The position numbers were made by a program, and so were the translations under genes. The notes below the pieces were generated by a model. That model had not been told where the DNA came from, made no database searches, and saw only the letters and a list, made by a program, of their open reading frames with translations. From contig NZ_JAMXLV010000011.1 of assembly GCF_024054535.1 (NCBI RefSeq), positions 1 through 48,598 of the forward strand: a stretch of DNA of 48,598 nucleotides. Direction: 5' to 3'. This document shows positions 22,746 through 30,858 of this stretch, one piece after another. This stretch comes from Thermococcus alcaliphilus (GTDB taxonomy: Archaea > Methanobacteriota_B > Thermococci > Thermococcales > Thermococcaceae). Every line of letters starts with the position of its first letter. Position 1 is the first letter of the stretch.

Positions 22746-24650
22746 TTAAGCCTTCCTTCCGGCTATAAATCCTAGAAGGAGGCCAATTACAAGGGTGCCA
22801 GCTATTAGGGGTATTGAGTATCCGCTAGTTTCCTTTTGAGCTGGGGAAGTGGTGTTTTGAGGTGTCGTTTGGTTTGTAAGCGGCGTGGTGAGAGGAATGA
22901 GGGGTTCTTCTGTTATCTTTGGCGGAGTTGTTGTGCTTAAGAATACCGTTGAAGTTTCCTTTGCGTATTGGTAGAACACCATTGCGGTCTGAATACTCTC
23001 TAACCCTCCCTGCTTTTCATAGCTCTGGGCAAACTCATAATATGCAAGACTTAAGACTGGATATATGCCTTCTTTCTGAGCTATTGCAATAGCTACTTTA
23101 GCATCTTCTTTCATTCTCTGAAGCTTATCCATAAGTACGGTCTCGTTGTCGATTCCAAGGGTATCTAAGATTATCTCGGCCCTTATCCTGGCTTCCATTG
23201 CGGAGAAGATAGCCGCTGAATATTTGCCATCTTGGTAATATTCCTCTCCCTCGTTCATTAAGTTTACCAAATCCTGAAGGTTTGTTTCCCCAAACATTGA
23301 GGTTATATAAGTTATGATAAGCCTCGAATTGTCCAAGTATTCCCTTGCGGTATCTTTTATGGCATCCCTTTCAATTACATCTCCCTTTGCGTATCTCTCC
23401 CCTAGGGATGCCCAGAACTTTGCTGTTTGTATCCTCTCGTATGCAAAGGCAGCATTGCTTATTGCATCCCAGTAATTACCATCGTAATAAGACGACCAAG
23501 CATCTTTCAGGAGGGATTTTGCTTCTTCAACTCTTTCCTCACTTGCGGCAACCGCTTGGAGCATTGTTATCCCTTTTATTGTGAGATTTGAGACATAGCT
23601 CTCGGTGCTCTTTATCTCGTTATCGACCTCTTTCAGCAGATTCTCTAAGTCACTGTCGGTTTTCACATCCAAATACCAATCCACGTGCCTTATCGCAATC
23701 CTCGCCTGAAAATCAAGGCTCAGAGCTGTGTAATACATTCCTTCGTCTAAGTCCTTCTTGGCCTCGTCTAACTTAGCTTTGGCATCATCTAGTGCATTTT
23801 TGAGGTAGGAATAAGTGGTGTAGCTGACGTCACTGTTTTTGAGCTTGTTCTCAACCTGCTTATAGTAGTTTAGGGTCTCATCGTAGTCCTTGAGTGCATC
23901 GTCCTTTAGAAAAGAGGTATCAACTCTCAACTCCCCTGGCACGGATGGCTTCTCTATCTTCTTCCCAGTGAAATAGTAAACTGCCTCGTATATATCCCTA
24001 ATCTCTTTAACCTCTAAGCCCCATCTCTCCTTTGCGTATTCAACTACGTCAACTTTTTCGGACTTACTTGTTATCTGCACTATTGGGCCGATTTGCTTTT
24101 GTTCGGTTTTTTGGACTACCTGTATTCTCTGTCCTTCTGGAATTAAGAAGAGCTTTGCTCCTACGCTGTGGGCAGCCGAAGCTTTCTCTAAAATCCCTCC
24201 TACTGGTCCAATGCTCCCATCGGGATTTATCATACCTGTCATCATTACGTCGTTTCTTACTTTCCATCCCTCTAAAGCGGCTATTATACCGACGGTCATA
24301 GTACCTCCGGCAGAAGGACCTCCAATAATTGGAGCATCTGACTTTACTTGAATAAAAACGTCGTACTTGCTCATATCAACCCCAAGAACTTTTCCAGCGA
24401 CTTGAGCTGCCAACCTCGCCGATGCCTGCATGTCTACCTCTGCCAATGGCCAAGTCTCAACGTAAACGTGCCCATTTCCAGGAGCAACTGTGATTACAAA
24501 GTCCGTTGCTACTCCTATCAGCTCGCCGCTCGAGGTTCTAGACACTGCTGGGGCTTTTAACACAACGGTGTTCCCTTTTTCTGGACATTGAGCATTCGCT
24601 AATGGTAAGAGCAAAAGAATCAACGCTAGCATTGATAGTATTTTCTTCAT
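22746..24650 (-). CDS. Secreted Lon-like (S16) serine protease with helical repeats and C-terminal anchor
   Basis: The 634-residue protein has a signal peptide (MKKILSMLALILLLLPLANA) and an S16 protease domain without any ATPase. Ser113 lies in IIGGPSAGGTMTV and Lys156 in GGILEKASAA, 43 residues apart as in Lon. A long alpha-helical region (about 240-570) follows, with repeat-like segments such as SSYYDGNYWDAISNAAFAYE and EEYYQDGKYSAAIFSAMEAR. Then come a Thr/Pro-rich linker and a membrane helix with a basic end (LIAGTLVIGLLLGFIAGRKA). It should be a cell-surface protease acting without ATP. It is divergent from the 24777 gene. Confidence 0.88.
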   Translation of the reverse strand: MKKILSMLALILLLLPLANAQCPEKGNTVVLKAPAVSRTSSGELIGVATDFVITVAPGNGHVYVETWPLAEVDMQASARLAAQVAGKVLGVDMSKYDVFIQVKSDAPIIGGPSAGGTMTVGIIAALEGWKVRNDVMMTGMINPDGSIGPVGGILEKASAAHSVGAKLFLIPEGQRIQVVQKTEQKQIGPIVQITSKSEKVDVVEYAKERWGLEVKEIRDIYEAVYYFTGKKIEKPSVPGELRVDTSFLKDDALKDYDETLNYYKQVENKLKNSDVSYTTYSYLKNALDDAKAKLDEAKKDLDEGMYYTALSLDFQARIAIRHVDWYLDVKTDSDLENLLKEVDNEIKSTESYVSNLTIKGITMLQAVAASEERVEEAKSLLKDAWSSYYDGNYWDAISNAAFAYERIQTAKFWASLGERYAKGDVIERDAIKDTAREYLDNSRLIITYITSMFGETNLQDLVNLMNEGEEYYQDGKYSAAIFSAMEARIRAEIILDTLGIDNETVLMDKLQRMKEDAKVAIAIAQKEGIYPVLSLAYYEFAQSYEKQGGLESIQTAMVFYQYAKETSTVFLSTTTPPKITEEPLIPLTTPLTNQTTPQNTTSPAQKETSGYSIPLIAGTLVIGLLLGFIAGRKA

Positions 24651-24776
24651 CTTCTCACCTCCAGTGATTTAGTTCCTTGTGTTCTTTAATATCTCTTGTG
24701 GTTCATAACTCCAAAAATTGAAAGTCTGAACCAAAGTCTTTTTAAACCTCATATCAAAACGGTTAGGGGGAGTAAT

Positions 24777-25319
24777 ATGGGACTGTATTCCTCTTTCATC
24801 GGTCGAAAGTTTAAACACATAGCTGGGAAGAAATATGAGGACATAATAAAGCACTACAGGGAGTTTCTTCTAACTGAAGAAGAAAGACAGATCCCGGAGA
24901 TTAATTCTATATTGATGCCGCTTGACAGATACGTTAAGAATGTCCCCGAAGAGGTATATGAGACTATAAGTGCCTATGAAGCGAGAATTTTGCTTGTTTA
25001 TATTTTGGATTCTCAGGTATTTGAGCTTGTACGTCAAACACTTAGCCCGGAAGCAAGTGAAGAATTCAGGCGAAAAGAGGAGGTAATGGGGGAAGAGCTG
25101 CTCAACAACGTGGCGAAGAAGCTTGAAAGTTATGGTCTGAAAGTGCAGAGGCGCATGTTCTTTGGAAACAAGAGCGATGATGTGATAAGAATGGCTGAGA
25201 ACTACGACATGCTCGCAATCTCGAAGAACTATGGCTCGGAGATCACAAAAACATCCCCTATCAGTCCTTTGGTTCTTAAGATAATCCAGCATTTGGAGAT
25301 TCCGGTGATAGTCTATTAG
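24777..25319 (+). CDS. Universal stress protein-like protein, degenerate
   Basis: The 180-residue product has a 45-residue helical N-terminus and then a USP-like fold: NSILMPLDRYVKNVPEEVYE, ARILLVYILD, a helical insert, VIRMAENYDMLAISKNYGSE and a terminal strand LEIPVIVY. The USP ATP-binding motif G-x2-G-x9-G-S is missing, so it probably does not bind ATP. The ATG at 24777 has GGGGGAG upstream; a longer frame to 24696 has no support. It precedes the ion transporter by 11 bases and probably regulates it. Confidence 0.72.
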   Translation: MGLYSSFIGRKFKHIAGKKYEDIIKHYREFLLTEEERQIPEINSILMPLDRYVKNVPEEVYETISAYEARILLVYILDSQVFELVRQTLSPEASEEFRRKEEVMGEELLNNVAKKLESYGLKVQRRMFFGNKSDDVIRMAENYDMLAISKNYGSEITKTSPISPLVLKIIQHLEIPVIVY

Positions 25320-25330
25320 GAGGTGTTCAG

Positions 25331-26611
25331 ATGACACCATTGGAGATATTTGCCCTTGCAGTGTTTATCTTTACATATGCTCTTATAATAAGCGAGCGAA
25401 TACACAGAACCGTTGCCGCAATGGCCGGAGGCTCTTTGGTGCTTCTAGCCAACATAGTTCCTTGGGAAAAAGTTCCCCTTTATCTTGACCTTGACACTAT
25501 ACTTCTTCTTGCTGGAATGATGATAATTGTCAATACAACAAGATTAAGTGGTCTCTTCGAATATATCGCAATAAAAACAGCCAAACTTGCAAAAGGAGAG
25601 CCTATTAGAGTTTTGCTCCTTTTCTCAGTTGTGACAGCCCTCATAAGTGCCTTTCTTGATAACGTGACCACGGTTCTTCTGCTCACTCCGATGCTTATCT
25701 ACATTTCAAGACTTATGGAAGTTAACCCTCTCCCCTTCCTTCTCTCCGAGATCTTTGCTTCTAACATCGGTGGAACAGCAACGCTCATAGGTGACCCACC
25801 TAACATAATGATAGGCTCCGCTGCGGGGCTTAGTTTTAACGAATTTCTCGTCAATATGGGCCCAATAGCATTTCTTGATTTAATACTCATGGTTTTTGTA
25901 GTGTACTTAGCTTATAGGGGGACCCTTAAGATCAGCCCTGAAAAAAAGGAGAGAATCTTAAGGACACTTGAGGGTCTGGATGAAAGAGCTGCGATTAGGG
26001 ATCTGCCTCTTTTTAGGAAGTCTATTGTAACAATCGTCATTGTGGTGCTATTCTTTTTTGTTCATGACAAGCTTGGGATAGAGCCTGCTGTGGTTGCATT
26101 ATTTGGGGCATCTTTGCTCCTTTTCTGGAGTAGGGAAAATCCTGAGGGAATCCTAGAGAAAGTCGAGTGGGCAACGCTGTTCTTTTTCGGAGGTTTGTTC
26201 CTCATTGTAGGGAGTTTGGTTGAGACCGGGTTTATAGGGCAGATAGCTCAGTGGGTAACCTCCCATGTCCATACCGAGGGAGAAGCTATGCTGGTTATAG
26301 CGTGGTTTTCAGCACTTGCTTCAGCTGTTATAGACAACATCCCCTTCACGGCTACGATGATACCCCTAATAAAGGCAATGGAGACATCTCTCAATACGTA
26401 TCCTCTTTGGTGGGCTTTAAGTTTAGGGGCGTGCTTAGGTGGAAACGGAACCGCTATTGGAGCATCGGCAAACGTTGTTGTTATAGGGATAGCAGCAAGG
26501 GAAGACATAAGGATAACATTTATGGACTTCCTCAAAATAGGCATGCTCATAATGGTCTTAACTGTAGGTGCTGGCGTTGGGATATTATGGCTTAGGTATG
26601 TGTGGTGGTGA
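25331..26611 (+). CDS. ArsB/NhaD-superfamily ion transporter
   Basis: The 426-residue protein has 11-12 membrane helices in two repeats. Each carries a re-entrant motif: SAFLDNVTTVLLLTPMLIY with NIGGTATLIGDPPNIMIGSA in the first half, and SAVIDNIPFTATMIPLI with ACLGGNGTAIGASANVVVIG in the second. This is the ArsB/NhaD (IT superfamily) pattern, covering arsenite pumps, Na+/H+ antiporters and anion carriers. The DN pairs could bind Na+. No arsenate reductase is nearby, so Na+/H+ exchange or anion transport is more likely than arsenite export. It lies between two USP-type genes (gaps 11 and 3 bases). Confidence 0.85.
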   Translation: MTPLEIFALAVFIFTYALIISERIHRTVAAMAGGSLVLLANIVPWEKVPLYLDLDTILLLAGMMIIVNTTRLSGLFEYIAIKTAKLAKGEPIRVLLLFSVVTALISAFLDNVTTVLLLTPMLIYISRLMEVNPLPFLLSEIFASNIGGTATLIGDPPNIMIGSAAGLSFNEFLVNMGPIAFLDLILMVFVVYLAYRGTLKISPEKKERILRTLEGLDERAAIRDLPLFRKSIVTIVIVVLFFFVHDKLGIEPAVVALFGASLLLFWSRENPEGILEKVEWATLFFFGGLFLIVGSLVETGFIGQIAQWVTSHVHTEGEAMLVIAWFSALASAVIDNIPFTATMIPLIKAMETSLNTYPLWWALSLGACLGGNGTAIGASANVVVIGIAAREDIRITFMDFLKIGMLIMVLTVGAGVGILWLRYVWW

Positions 26612-26614
26612 ACA

Positions 26615-27064
26615 ATGAAAATACTCGTATTGATAGACGGCTCGAAGTGGAGTCAAAAGGCAGCTCTTCATGGAGTTGCAGTTGCCAAGAAAAAGAACGC
26701 AAAATTGGTGCTGTTTTCTGTTTTGGATAGGAGAGAAGCTAAGGCAGTTGCATTCAACCTGGGAGCAAGACAAGGAGACTTTGAGAAAGTGCGCAGTTTT
26801 GAAGAGGAAATCTGGAACAACATGAAAAGAGACATTCAAGATGTTATGAGCGAAATGCTAAAGTTCTGTCAAGAGGAGGGAGTGAACTGTTCCATAAAGA
26901 TCGTTGAAGGGATTGCAAAGGACAAAATCCTTGAAGAAGCAAACAGCGGGGAGTACTCACTTGTAATAATGGGAGCTTATGGAAAGAGCGGAAAAACGAG
27001 GATAGGGAGCTTATTGGAAGAGATAGCTGGCAACGTGAAGCCTCCACTCTTGATAGTGCGCTAG
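26615..27064 (+). CDS. Universal stress protein, ATP-binding type
   Basis: The 149-residue protein is a canonical single USP domain: MKILVLIDGSKWSQKAALHG at the start, and VIMGAYGKSGKTRIGSLLEE with VKPPLLIVR at the end. The latter includes the glycine-rich nucleotide loop, so ATP or AMP binding is likely. Its gene starts 3 bases after the transporter stop. With the degenerate USP upstream it makes a three-gene unit in which an ATP-sensing subunit may gate the transporter. It overlaps the convergent RAM gene by 4 bases. Confidence 0.85.
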   Translation: MKILVLIDGSKWSQKAALHGVAVAKKKNAKLVLFSVLDRREAKAVAFNLGARQGDFEKVRSFEEEIWNNMKRDIQDVMSEMLKFCQEEGVNCSIKIVEGIAKDKILEEANSGEYSLVIMGAYGKSGKTRIGSLLEEIAGNVKPPLLIVR

Positions 27065-27291
27065 TCTCTAGCTTCGAGATATTTAACCTCTATGACTCCT
27101 TCTAGCTTTTCTAGTTCTTCTTTTAGGCTGATTAACGCTCTTCTGGTGAGAGGTATATGAACTTTCCCTATTATGTCAAACGGTCCTGTGACTACATAAA
27201 CTTCGTCAAAGTTCATTTCGTTTAGCAGTTTTTCTTTGATTTCCTTCTCTTTTCCAGGTTTTACCCTTAGTAGGTATATTGCAAACGGCAT
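27061..27291 (-). CDS. Stand-alone RAM (Lrp/AsnC effector) domain protein
   Basis: The 76-residue protein equals the C-terminal domain of Lrp regulators with no DNA-binding part: AIYLLRVKPGKEKEIKEKLL, FDEVYVVTGPFDIIGKVHIP and GVIEVKYLEA. Such proteins oligomerise and bind amino acids, and can form mixed rings with full Lrp proteins. It is the last of three same-strand genes, one base after the small membrane protein. An Lrp-type partner exists at 18777-19259 but pairing is speculative. Confidence 0.82.
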   Translation of the reverse strand: MPFAIYLLRVKPGKEKEIKEKLLNEMNFDEVYVVTGPFDIIGKVHIPLTRRALISLKEELEKLEGVIEVKYLEARD

Positions 27292-27292
27292 T

Positions 27293-27565
27293 TCAATCCC
27301 TTCTTATCAGGGCTATAAAAAACAATACCAATATTAAAAGTTCGAATGTAGTTGAGGTCACCTCAAGAATTTCTGAAGACAATGAGGTTTTGATTAGATG
27401 AAAGTTGTCAATGATCTTTTTGGCAACGAACATTAGAAATGCCAAAAAAAGAAGCAAAATACTTTTCATTCCACTTTTTCTGTATGCTTTCCATGCTGCT
27501 ACTGACAGCATGCCCCCTAAAATAATTACAACTCCATCGAGGAGATATCTCAAAATGTCAATCAC
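27293..27565 (-). CDS. Three-helix membrane protein paired with an HTH regulator
   Basis: The function is unknown. The 90-residue product has three hydrophobic helices: LLDGVVIILGGMLSVAAW, ILLLFLAFLMFVAKKII and FELLILVLFFIALI. Similar small membrane proteins often accompany archaeal winged-helix regulators (DUF7521-like pattern), possibly as membrane sensors. It overlaps the upstream regulator gene by 4 bases (ATGA), so the two are co-translated. Confidence 0.65.
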   Translation of the reverse strand: MIDILRYLLDGVVIILGGMLSVAAWKAYRKSGMKSILLLFLAFLMFVAKKIIDNFHLIKTSLSSEILEVTSTTFELLILVLFFIALIRRD

Positions 27566-28074
27566 TCTCCCTCCCCCCTGAACGCTAACGTTAAATCAAT
27601 CAATTTATCTGCCAGTTTATCCCAGATTTTTGGTTTATACTCTCTGATTATGCGAACTAAAACCTCAACATCACAGTTAAGGGAATAAACGGTGTTTTTT
27701 CCGTCTTTTATCTTTGTAATAATCCCCAATCTCTCGAGCCGTTTTGTATGATAAACTATAGTAGAGGGGGTCAAGTTGAGCTTTTCTGCAATTTCGCTTT
27801 GGTTTTTGTCCCCTTCCGCAAGTAAAAGGAGTATTTTTCTTTGGCTTTCGTTTGAAATAGCTATCATAAGACGCCTGTACTCCTCTTCAAAACCTGCGGG
27901 GAAGAAGTATTTTTTCCCTCCAAGCCGTTTTGATATGATTTTTCCCTCTTTTTCAAGATGCCGTAGGTGATATTGTAGGTTTCCTATCCCTATGTTGAGT
28001 TCTTGAGCTAATTTGCGAAAAGTTATTCCCGGATTCTTTGTGACATAGTCCAAAATTCTTTCTCTGGTGCTCAT
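27562..28074 (-). CDS. Tandem winged-helix transcription regulator
   Basis: The 170-residue protein has two winged helices. The first (1-65) reads RERILDYVTKNPGITFRKLA, GNLQYHLRHLEKEGKII. The second (70-140) reads NESQRKILLLLAEGDKNQSE, TPSTIVYHTKRLERLGIITK. Both resemble the ArsR/TrmB-type fold; no ligand domain follows. The ATG at 28074 lies about 20 bases from TTATATTTT, fitting a leaderless mRNA, while a longer frame to 28131 runs through the promoter. It heads a unit with a small membrane protein and a RAM domain. Confidence 0.8.
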   Translation of the reverse strand: MSTRERILDYVTKNPGITFRKLAQELNIGIGNLQYHLRHLEKEGKIISKRLGGKKYFFPAGFEEEYRRLMIAISNESQRKILLLLAEGDKNQSEIAEKLNLTPSTIVYHTKRLERLGIITKIKDGKNTVYSLNCDVEVLVRIIREYKPKIWDKLADKLIDLTLAFRGEGE

Positions 28075-28144
28075 GAATATCAAACCAAAATATAATTCGA
28101 GTGTTTTAACTCTTTGTGGTACGGTTCTCAAAAGAGTATTCTAT

Positions 28145-28221
28145 TGGAGCCCCGGGCGGGGTTTGAACCCGCGACCTGCCGCTTACCAAGCGGCCGCTCC
28201 ACCAGGCTGAGCCACCGGGGC
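28145..28221 (-). tRNA. tRNA-Thr (anticodon GGT), CCA encoded
   Basis: Reading the minus strand from 28221: acceptor GCCCCGG, TG, D arm GCTC-AGCCTGGTG-GAGC, anticodon stem GCCGC with loop TTGGTAA (anticodon GGT, codon ACC), stem GCGGC, variable AGGTC, T arm GCGGG-TTCAAAC-CCCGC, and acceptor CCGGGGC. The next base is U (discriminator, 28148), as in archaeal tRNA-Thr, and CCA is encoded at 28147-28145. There is no intron. All stems pair perfectly. Confidence 0.96.
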
Positions 28222-28242
28222 ACCGAAAGAAAGAAGCCAAAA

Positions 28243-28254
28243 TTGCATATATAA
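28243..28254 (-). promoter_or_regulatory. TATA box of tRNA-Thr
   Basis: The minus strand reads AGTTTATATATG, a consensus archaeal TATA box preceded by an A/G-rich BRE-like GCGAAA. Its centre lies about 27 bases before the mature 5' end of the tRNA, so the primary transcript should have little or no leader. Confidence 0.7.
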
Positions 28255-28301
28255 ACTTTTCGCTCAATCAGTTCTCAAATTAAAAAGACATAGATGGAAG
28301 G

Positions 28302-29327
28302 CTAATATTCTCTCTCCACTATGAAGTCTGCTAAAAGTTCTAGTTGTTTTCTTGCCTCGCTTTCTGGGAGTATTTTTAGTGCTTTCTTTGCCTCATCTGC
28401 CAGTTCCCTTGCAACTTTTGCAGCGTAGTCTATGCTTCCATACTTTTTGAGGAGTTCAATTGCTCCTTTGATCTCTTCTTGGACGTTCTCCTCTATTATT
28501 CCCTCTCCCTTTACATCACCGGCGTATTTTCCAAATATCTTGAAAAACTCTGCTTTGTCTTCTTCACTTGCGTTTTCAAGGAAGTGTGCTACTATGAGCG
28601 TTTTCTTGCCCTTTCTTATGTCACTCCCCACTGGCTTTCCGAGTTTCTCTTCGTCTGCTATCAAATCGAGAACATCATCCCATATTTGGAACGCTATACC
28701 TATGTTCCTTCCATATTTTGACAGCGCCTTAATGTACTCCTCGTTTTCTGTTCCTATGATTCCACCTATTGTAGCTGAGGCATCTATAAGCGCTCCAGTT
28801 TTTCCGCTTATCATTTTCATGTATTCCTCTATAGTGACTGTTTCTTTGTTCTCAAACTCCAAGTCCATTGCCTGCCCTTCGCAAAGCTCATTTGAAGTCT
28901 TTGCAATGACATCCAGAACCCTTACAACCTTCTCAGCCTCGACAGGTATCCTTGCCACAGCCTCAAAAACCTTCGAAAAGAGCAAATCCCCAGCTAAAAT
29001 TGCCATGTTTATTCCCCAAATTTTATGAACTGTCGGCCTGCCCCTTCTTTTTTCGTCCATGTCCATTATGTCATCATGAACAAGGGAATAGTTGTGAAGC
29101 AGCTCTACAGCCGCTGCAGCGTAAACGGCCTTCTCTGGGTTTCCACCAACAGCTTCAGTAGAGGTTAAGACTATGAACGGCCTAACCCTCTTCCCTCCTG
29201 CGAGGGGATAATGTCTTGCAGCATCATAAAGAACTTTGGGCTCCTTTTCAGGTATAAGCTCAAAAATAGCCTCATCGACGACCTTGGCCTTTTCTTTTAA
29301 TGCTTTAAATAGCGGATCAAACTTCAT
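28302..29327 (-). CDS. idsA: Bifunctional short-chain isoprenyl (farnesyl/geranylgeranyl) diphosphate synthase
   Basis: The 341-residue enzyme has both aspartate-rich motifs of trans-prenyltransferases: LVHDDIMDMD at 82-91 and FQIWDDVLDLIADEEKLGKP near 220. The substrate-binding GGKRVRP is at 44-50. It condenses IPP with DMAPP to make the C15 and C20 chains for archaeal ether lipids. His-Asn-Tyr before the first motif (LLHNYSLVHDD) fits a C20 product, but chain length cannot be read safely. GAGGTGAT precedes the ATG, 4 bases after the RNase J stop, so the two form an operon. Confidence 0.93.
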   Translation of the reverse strand: MKFDPLFKALKEKAKVVDEAIFELIPEKEPKVLYDAARHYPLAGGKRVRPFIVLTSTEAVGGNPEKAVYAAAAVELLHNYSLVHDDIMDMDEKRRGRPTVHKIWGINMAILAGDLLFSKVFEAVARIPVEAEKVVRVLDVIAKTSNELCEGQAMDLEFENKETVTIEEYMKMISGKTGALIDASATIGGIIGTENEEYIKALSKYGRNIGIAFQIWDDVLDLIADEEKLGKPVGSDIRKGKKTLIVAHFLENASEEDKAEFFKIFGKYAGDVKGEGIIEENVQEEIKGAIELLKKYGSIDYAAKVARELADEAKKALKILPESEARKQLELLADFIVEREY

Positions 29328-29331
29328 TTTA

Positions 29332-30654
29332 TCACCTCACATCGACTTTGTAACCGTTTCTTGATACAAACACGTCCCTTCCGATGAGATACCCCTCTTC
29401 TTCGGCAAGCTCAGCATAATGGGTGAGCATCCTAAACTCTCCATGAGCGGGGATTATATTCTCTGGATTTAAAAGCTTAATCAAATATCTGTGATCTTCC
29501 CTGCTTGCATGACCTGAGACGTGTAAATCTTTAACCATTCTCACTCCTCTCATTCTGAGCTTTGTTTCAAGGGCATAGCGTTGGGCTATGTTTAGGGGAT
29601 TTGGGATGACTCCAGCCGAAAACACAACAGTGTCCTCTTTTCCGATGTCATAGAGTTCCCCATTAGCCATCCTTGTAAGCACTGCTCCTGGTTCACCTTG
29701 GTGACCCGTGACTATTAGGAGATAGTTCTCTCTAGCTTGAGAAACCTCTCTAAGTGTTTTCTGAACAGCATTTGGGCTTCTCACCGCTTTTGCCCCTTTC
29801 ATTTTTATTAGACCGAGCTGTTTTGCTATGCCTGTGTACTTTGCTAGAGATCTACCTACCAAAACCGCTTGCCTCCCCATATTGTTTGCTATCTCTATCA
29901 GCTCTTGCAGACGGGCTATGTGGGAGGCGAAGGTCGTGGTTATTAGTCCTTTCTCTTCCATCCCTTCATAGTAGAAAAAGTCTTCCAAGAGGAGCTTCGC
30001 AGAGGCTTCACTTGGCGTCTTTGTTTCTTCAGCTGCCCTCGTTGATTCTGGTATCAAAATTTTTACTCCTTCTTGGCCTATCTCCTTGAGCCTCTTGTAA
30101 TCTGGCTTCTCTCCAAGGGGATTGTGGTTGTCAAACTTATAATCACATGCATAAACTACCGCACCTTCGGGCGTATGGATAACCACCATTGAGGAGTGCG
30201 GGATTGAGTGAGTAATCTGAACAAACTCTATAGCCAAATTTTCACTAACCTGAACGATCTCCCCATACTGGGTCTCATACATTGGGTTTGTAACCTCAAA
30301 ATATTGCTCGCTTCTCACCTCTCCTTTTGCCAGCTTTATTGTGTAAGGAGTTCCGTAGATTGGAACGTTTGGATAGTGAGGAGCAAGCTTTGCTATAGCT
30401 CCTATGTGATCGAGATGACCGTGAGAAAGTGCAATGGCAACGACTTTTTTGTTTTTGAGAGAGGAATCATCGGGGATTGCACCCAACTTTCTTAAATCTC
30501 TCGAGCTCATCTGCTGAAAGTTAACATCCTCATGGATAAGAACCCTATCAAGCCTGATTCCCATATCAATAATCACAACTTCTCCTTCATATTCAACGGC
30601 AGTCATGTTTTTTCCTACTTCCTCGTAACCACCTAGTGTGTAAACTTTTATCAT
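29332..30654 (-). CDS. rnj: Archaeal RNase J (beta-CASP metallo-beta-lactamase nuclease)
   Basis: The 440-residue protein is a beta-CASP nuclease: zinc motif ALSHGHLDHIGAIAK (His78, His80, Asp82, His83), THSIPHSS, VVYACDYKFDN, then a beta-CASP domain with GRSLAKYTGIA, VTGHQGEPGAVLTRMA and DLHVSGHASREDH, ending in IIPAHGEFRML. Archaeal RNase J is a 5'-to-3' exoribonuclease that turns over RNA and matures rRNA. No KH domain is present, unlike aCPSF1. GGAGGAACT lies before the ATG. It is expressed with idsA and has a structured leader (30685-30738). Confidence 0.93.
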   Translation of the reverse strand: MIKVYTLGGYEEVGKNMTAVEYEGEVVIIDMGIRLDRVLIHEDVNFQQMSSRDLRKLGAIPDDSSLKNKKVVAIALSHGHLDHIGAIAKLAPHYPNVPIYGTPYTIKLAKGEVRSEQYFEVTNPMYETQYGEIVQVSENLAIEFVQITHSIPHSSMVVIHTPEGAVVYACDYKFDNHNPLGEKPDYKRLKEIGQEGVKILIPESTRAAEETKTPSEASAKLLLEDFFYYEGMEEKGLITTTFASHIARLQELIEIANNMGRQAVLVGRSLAKYTGIAKQLGLIKMKGAKAVRSPNAVQKTLREVSQARENYLLIVTGHQGEPGAVLTRMANGELYDIGKEDTVVFSAGVIPNPLNIAQRYALETKLRMRGVRMVKDLHVSGHASREDHRYLIKLLNPENIIPAHGEFRMLTHYAELAEEEGYLIGRDVFVSRNGYKVDVR

Positions 30655-30684
30655 TTTAGTTCCTCCACTAACTATTTTACTGCG

Positions 30685-30738
30685 GAGGCGGACTTATTGT
30701 CGGCCTCGGCCCTTTGAGTGGTGGAGCGGAACTCCACC
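30685..30738 (-). promoter_or_regulatory. Structured GC-rich leader of the RNase J gene
   Basis: Two hairpins lie in the 5' region of rnj. The first is GGTGGAG-TTCCG-CTCCACC (30738-30720), a perfect 7-bp stem. The second is GAGGC-C-GAC-AATAA-GTC-C-GCCTC (30707-30685), 8 pairs with one C-C mismatch. They stand out as GC-rich in an AT-rich spacer. CTTTTTAAACC near 30763-30773 is the likely TATA box, placing transcription start around 30740, so both hairpins would be in the mRNA leader. A separate small RNA is the alternative; no H/ACA or C/D box was found. Confidence 0.55.
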
Positions 30739-30858
30739 GGGTTATGGTATAGTTGTTTGGAGGGTTTAAAAAGAATGTGGAATTCTCTAAGAGTATGCCG
30801 TAAAATTTAGTAATTCACGAGTTACAAAAAGAAAGAAAAACAGAAGTGAAGTGGACTT

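Noticed and set aside
26236-26290. tRNA-like string (AGATAGCTCAGTGGGTAACC) on the plus strand
   Set aside because: It resembles a D arm, but no acceptor pairing, anticodon stem or TTCRA T loop follows, and it lies inside the well-supported transporter gene.
28432-29028. Long open frame on the strand opposite the prenyl synthase
   Set aside because: The translation is a low-complexity Ser/Phe/Pro-rich string with no ribosome binding site or motif; it mirrors a strongly supported enzyme gene.
30681-30740. H/ACA guide RNA in the GC-rich spacer before RNase J
   Set aside because: No ACA is found at the required distance after either hairpin on either strand, and no pseudouridylation pocket is evident.
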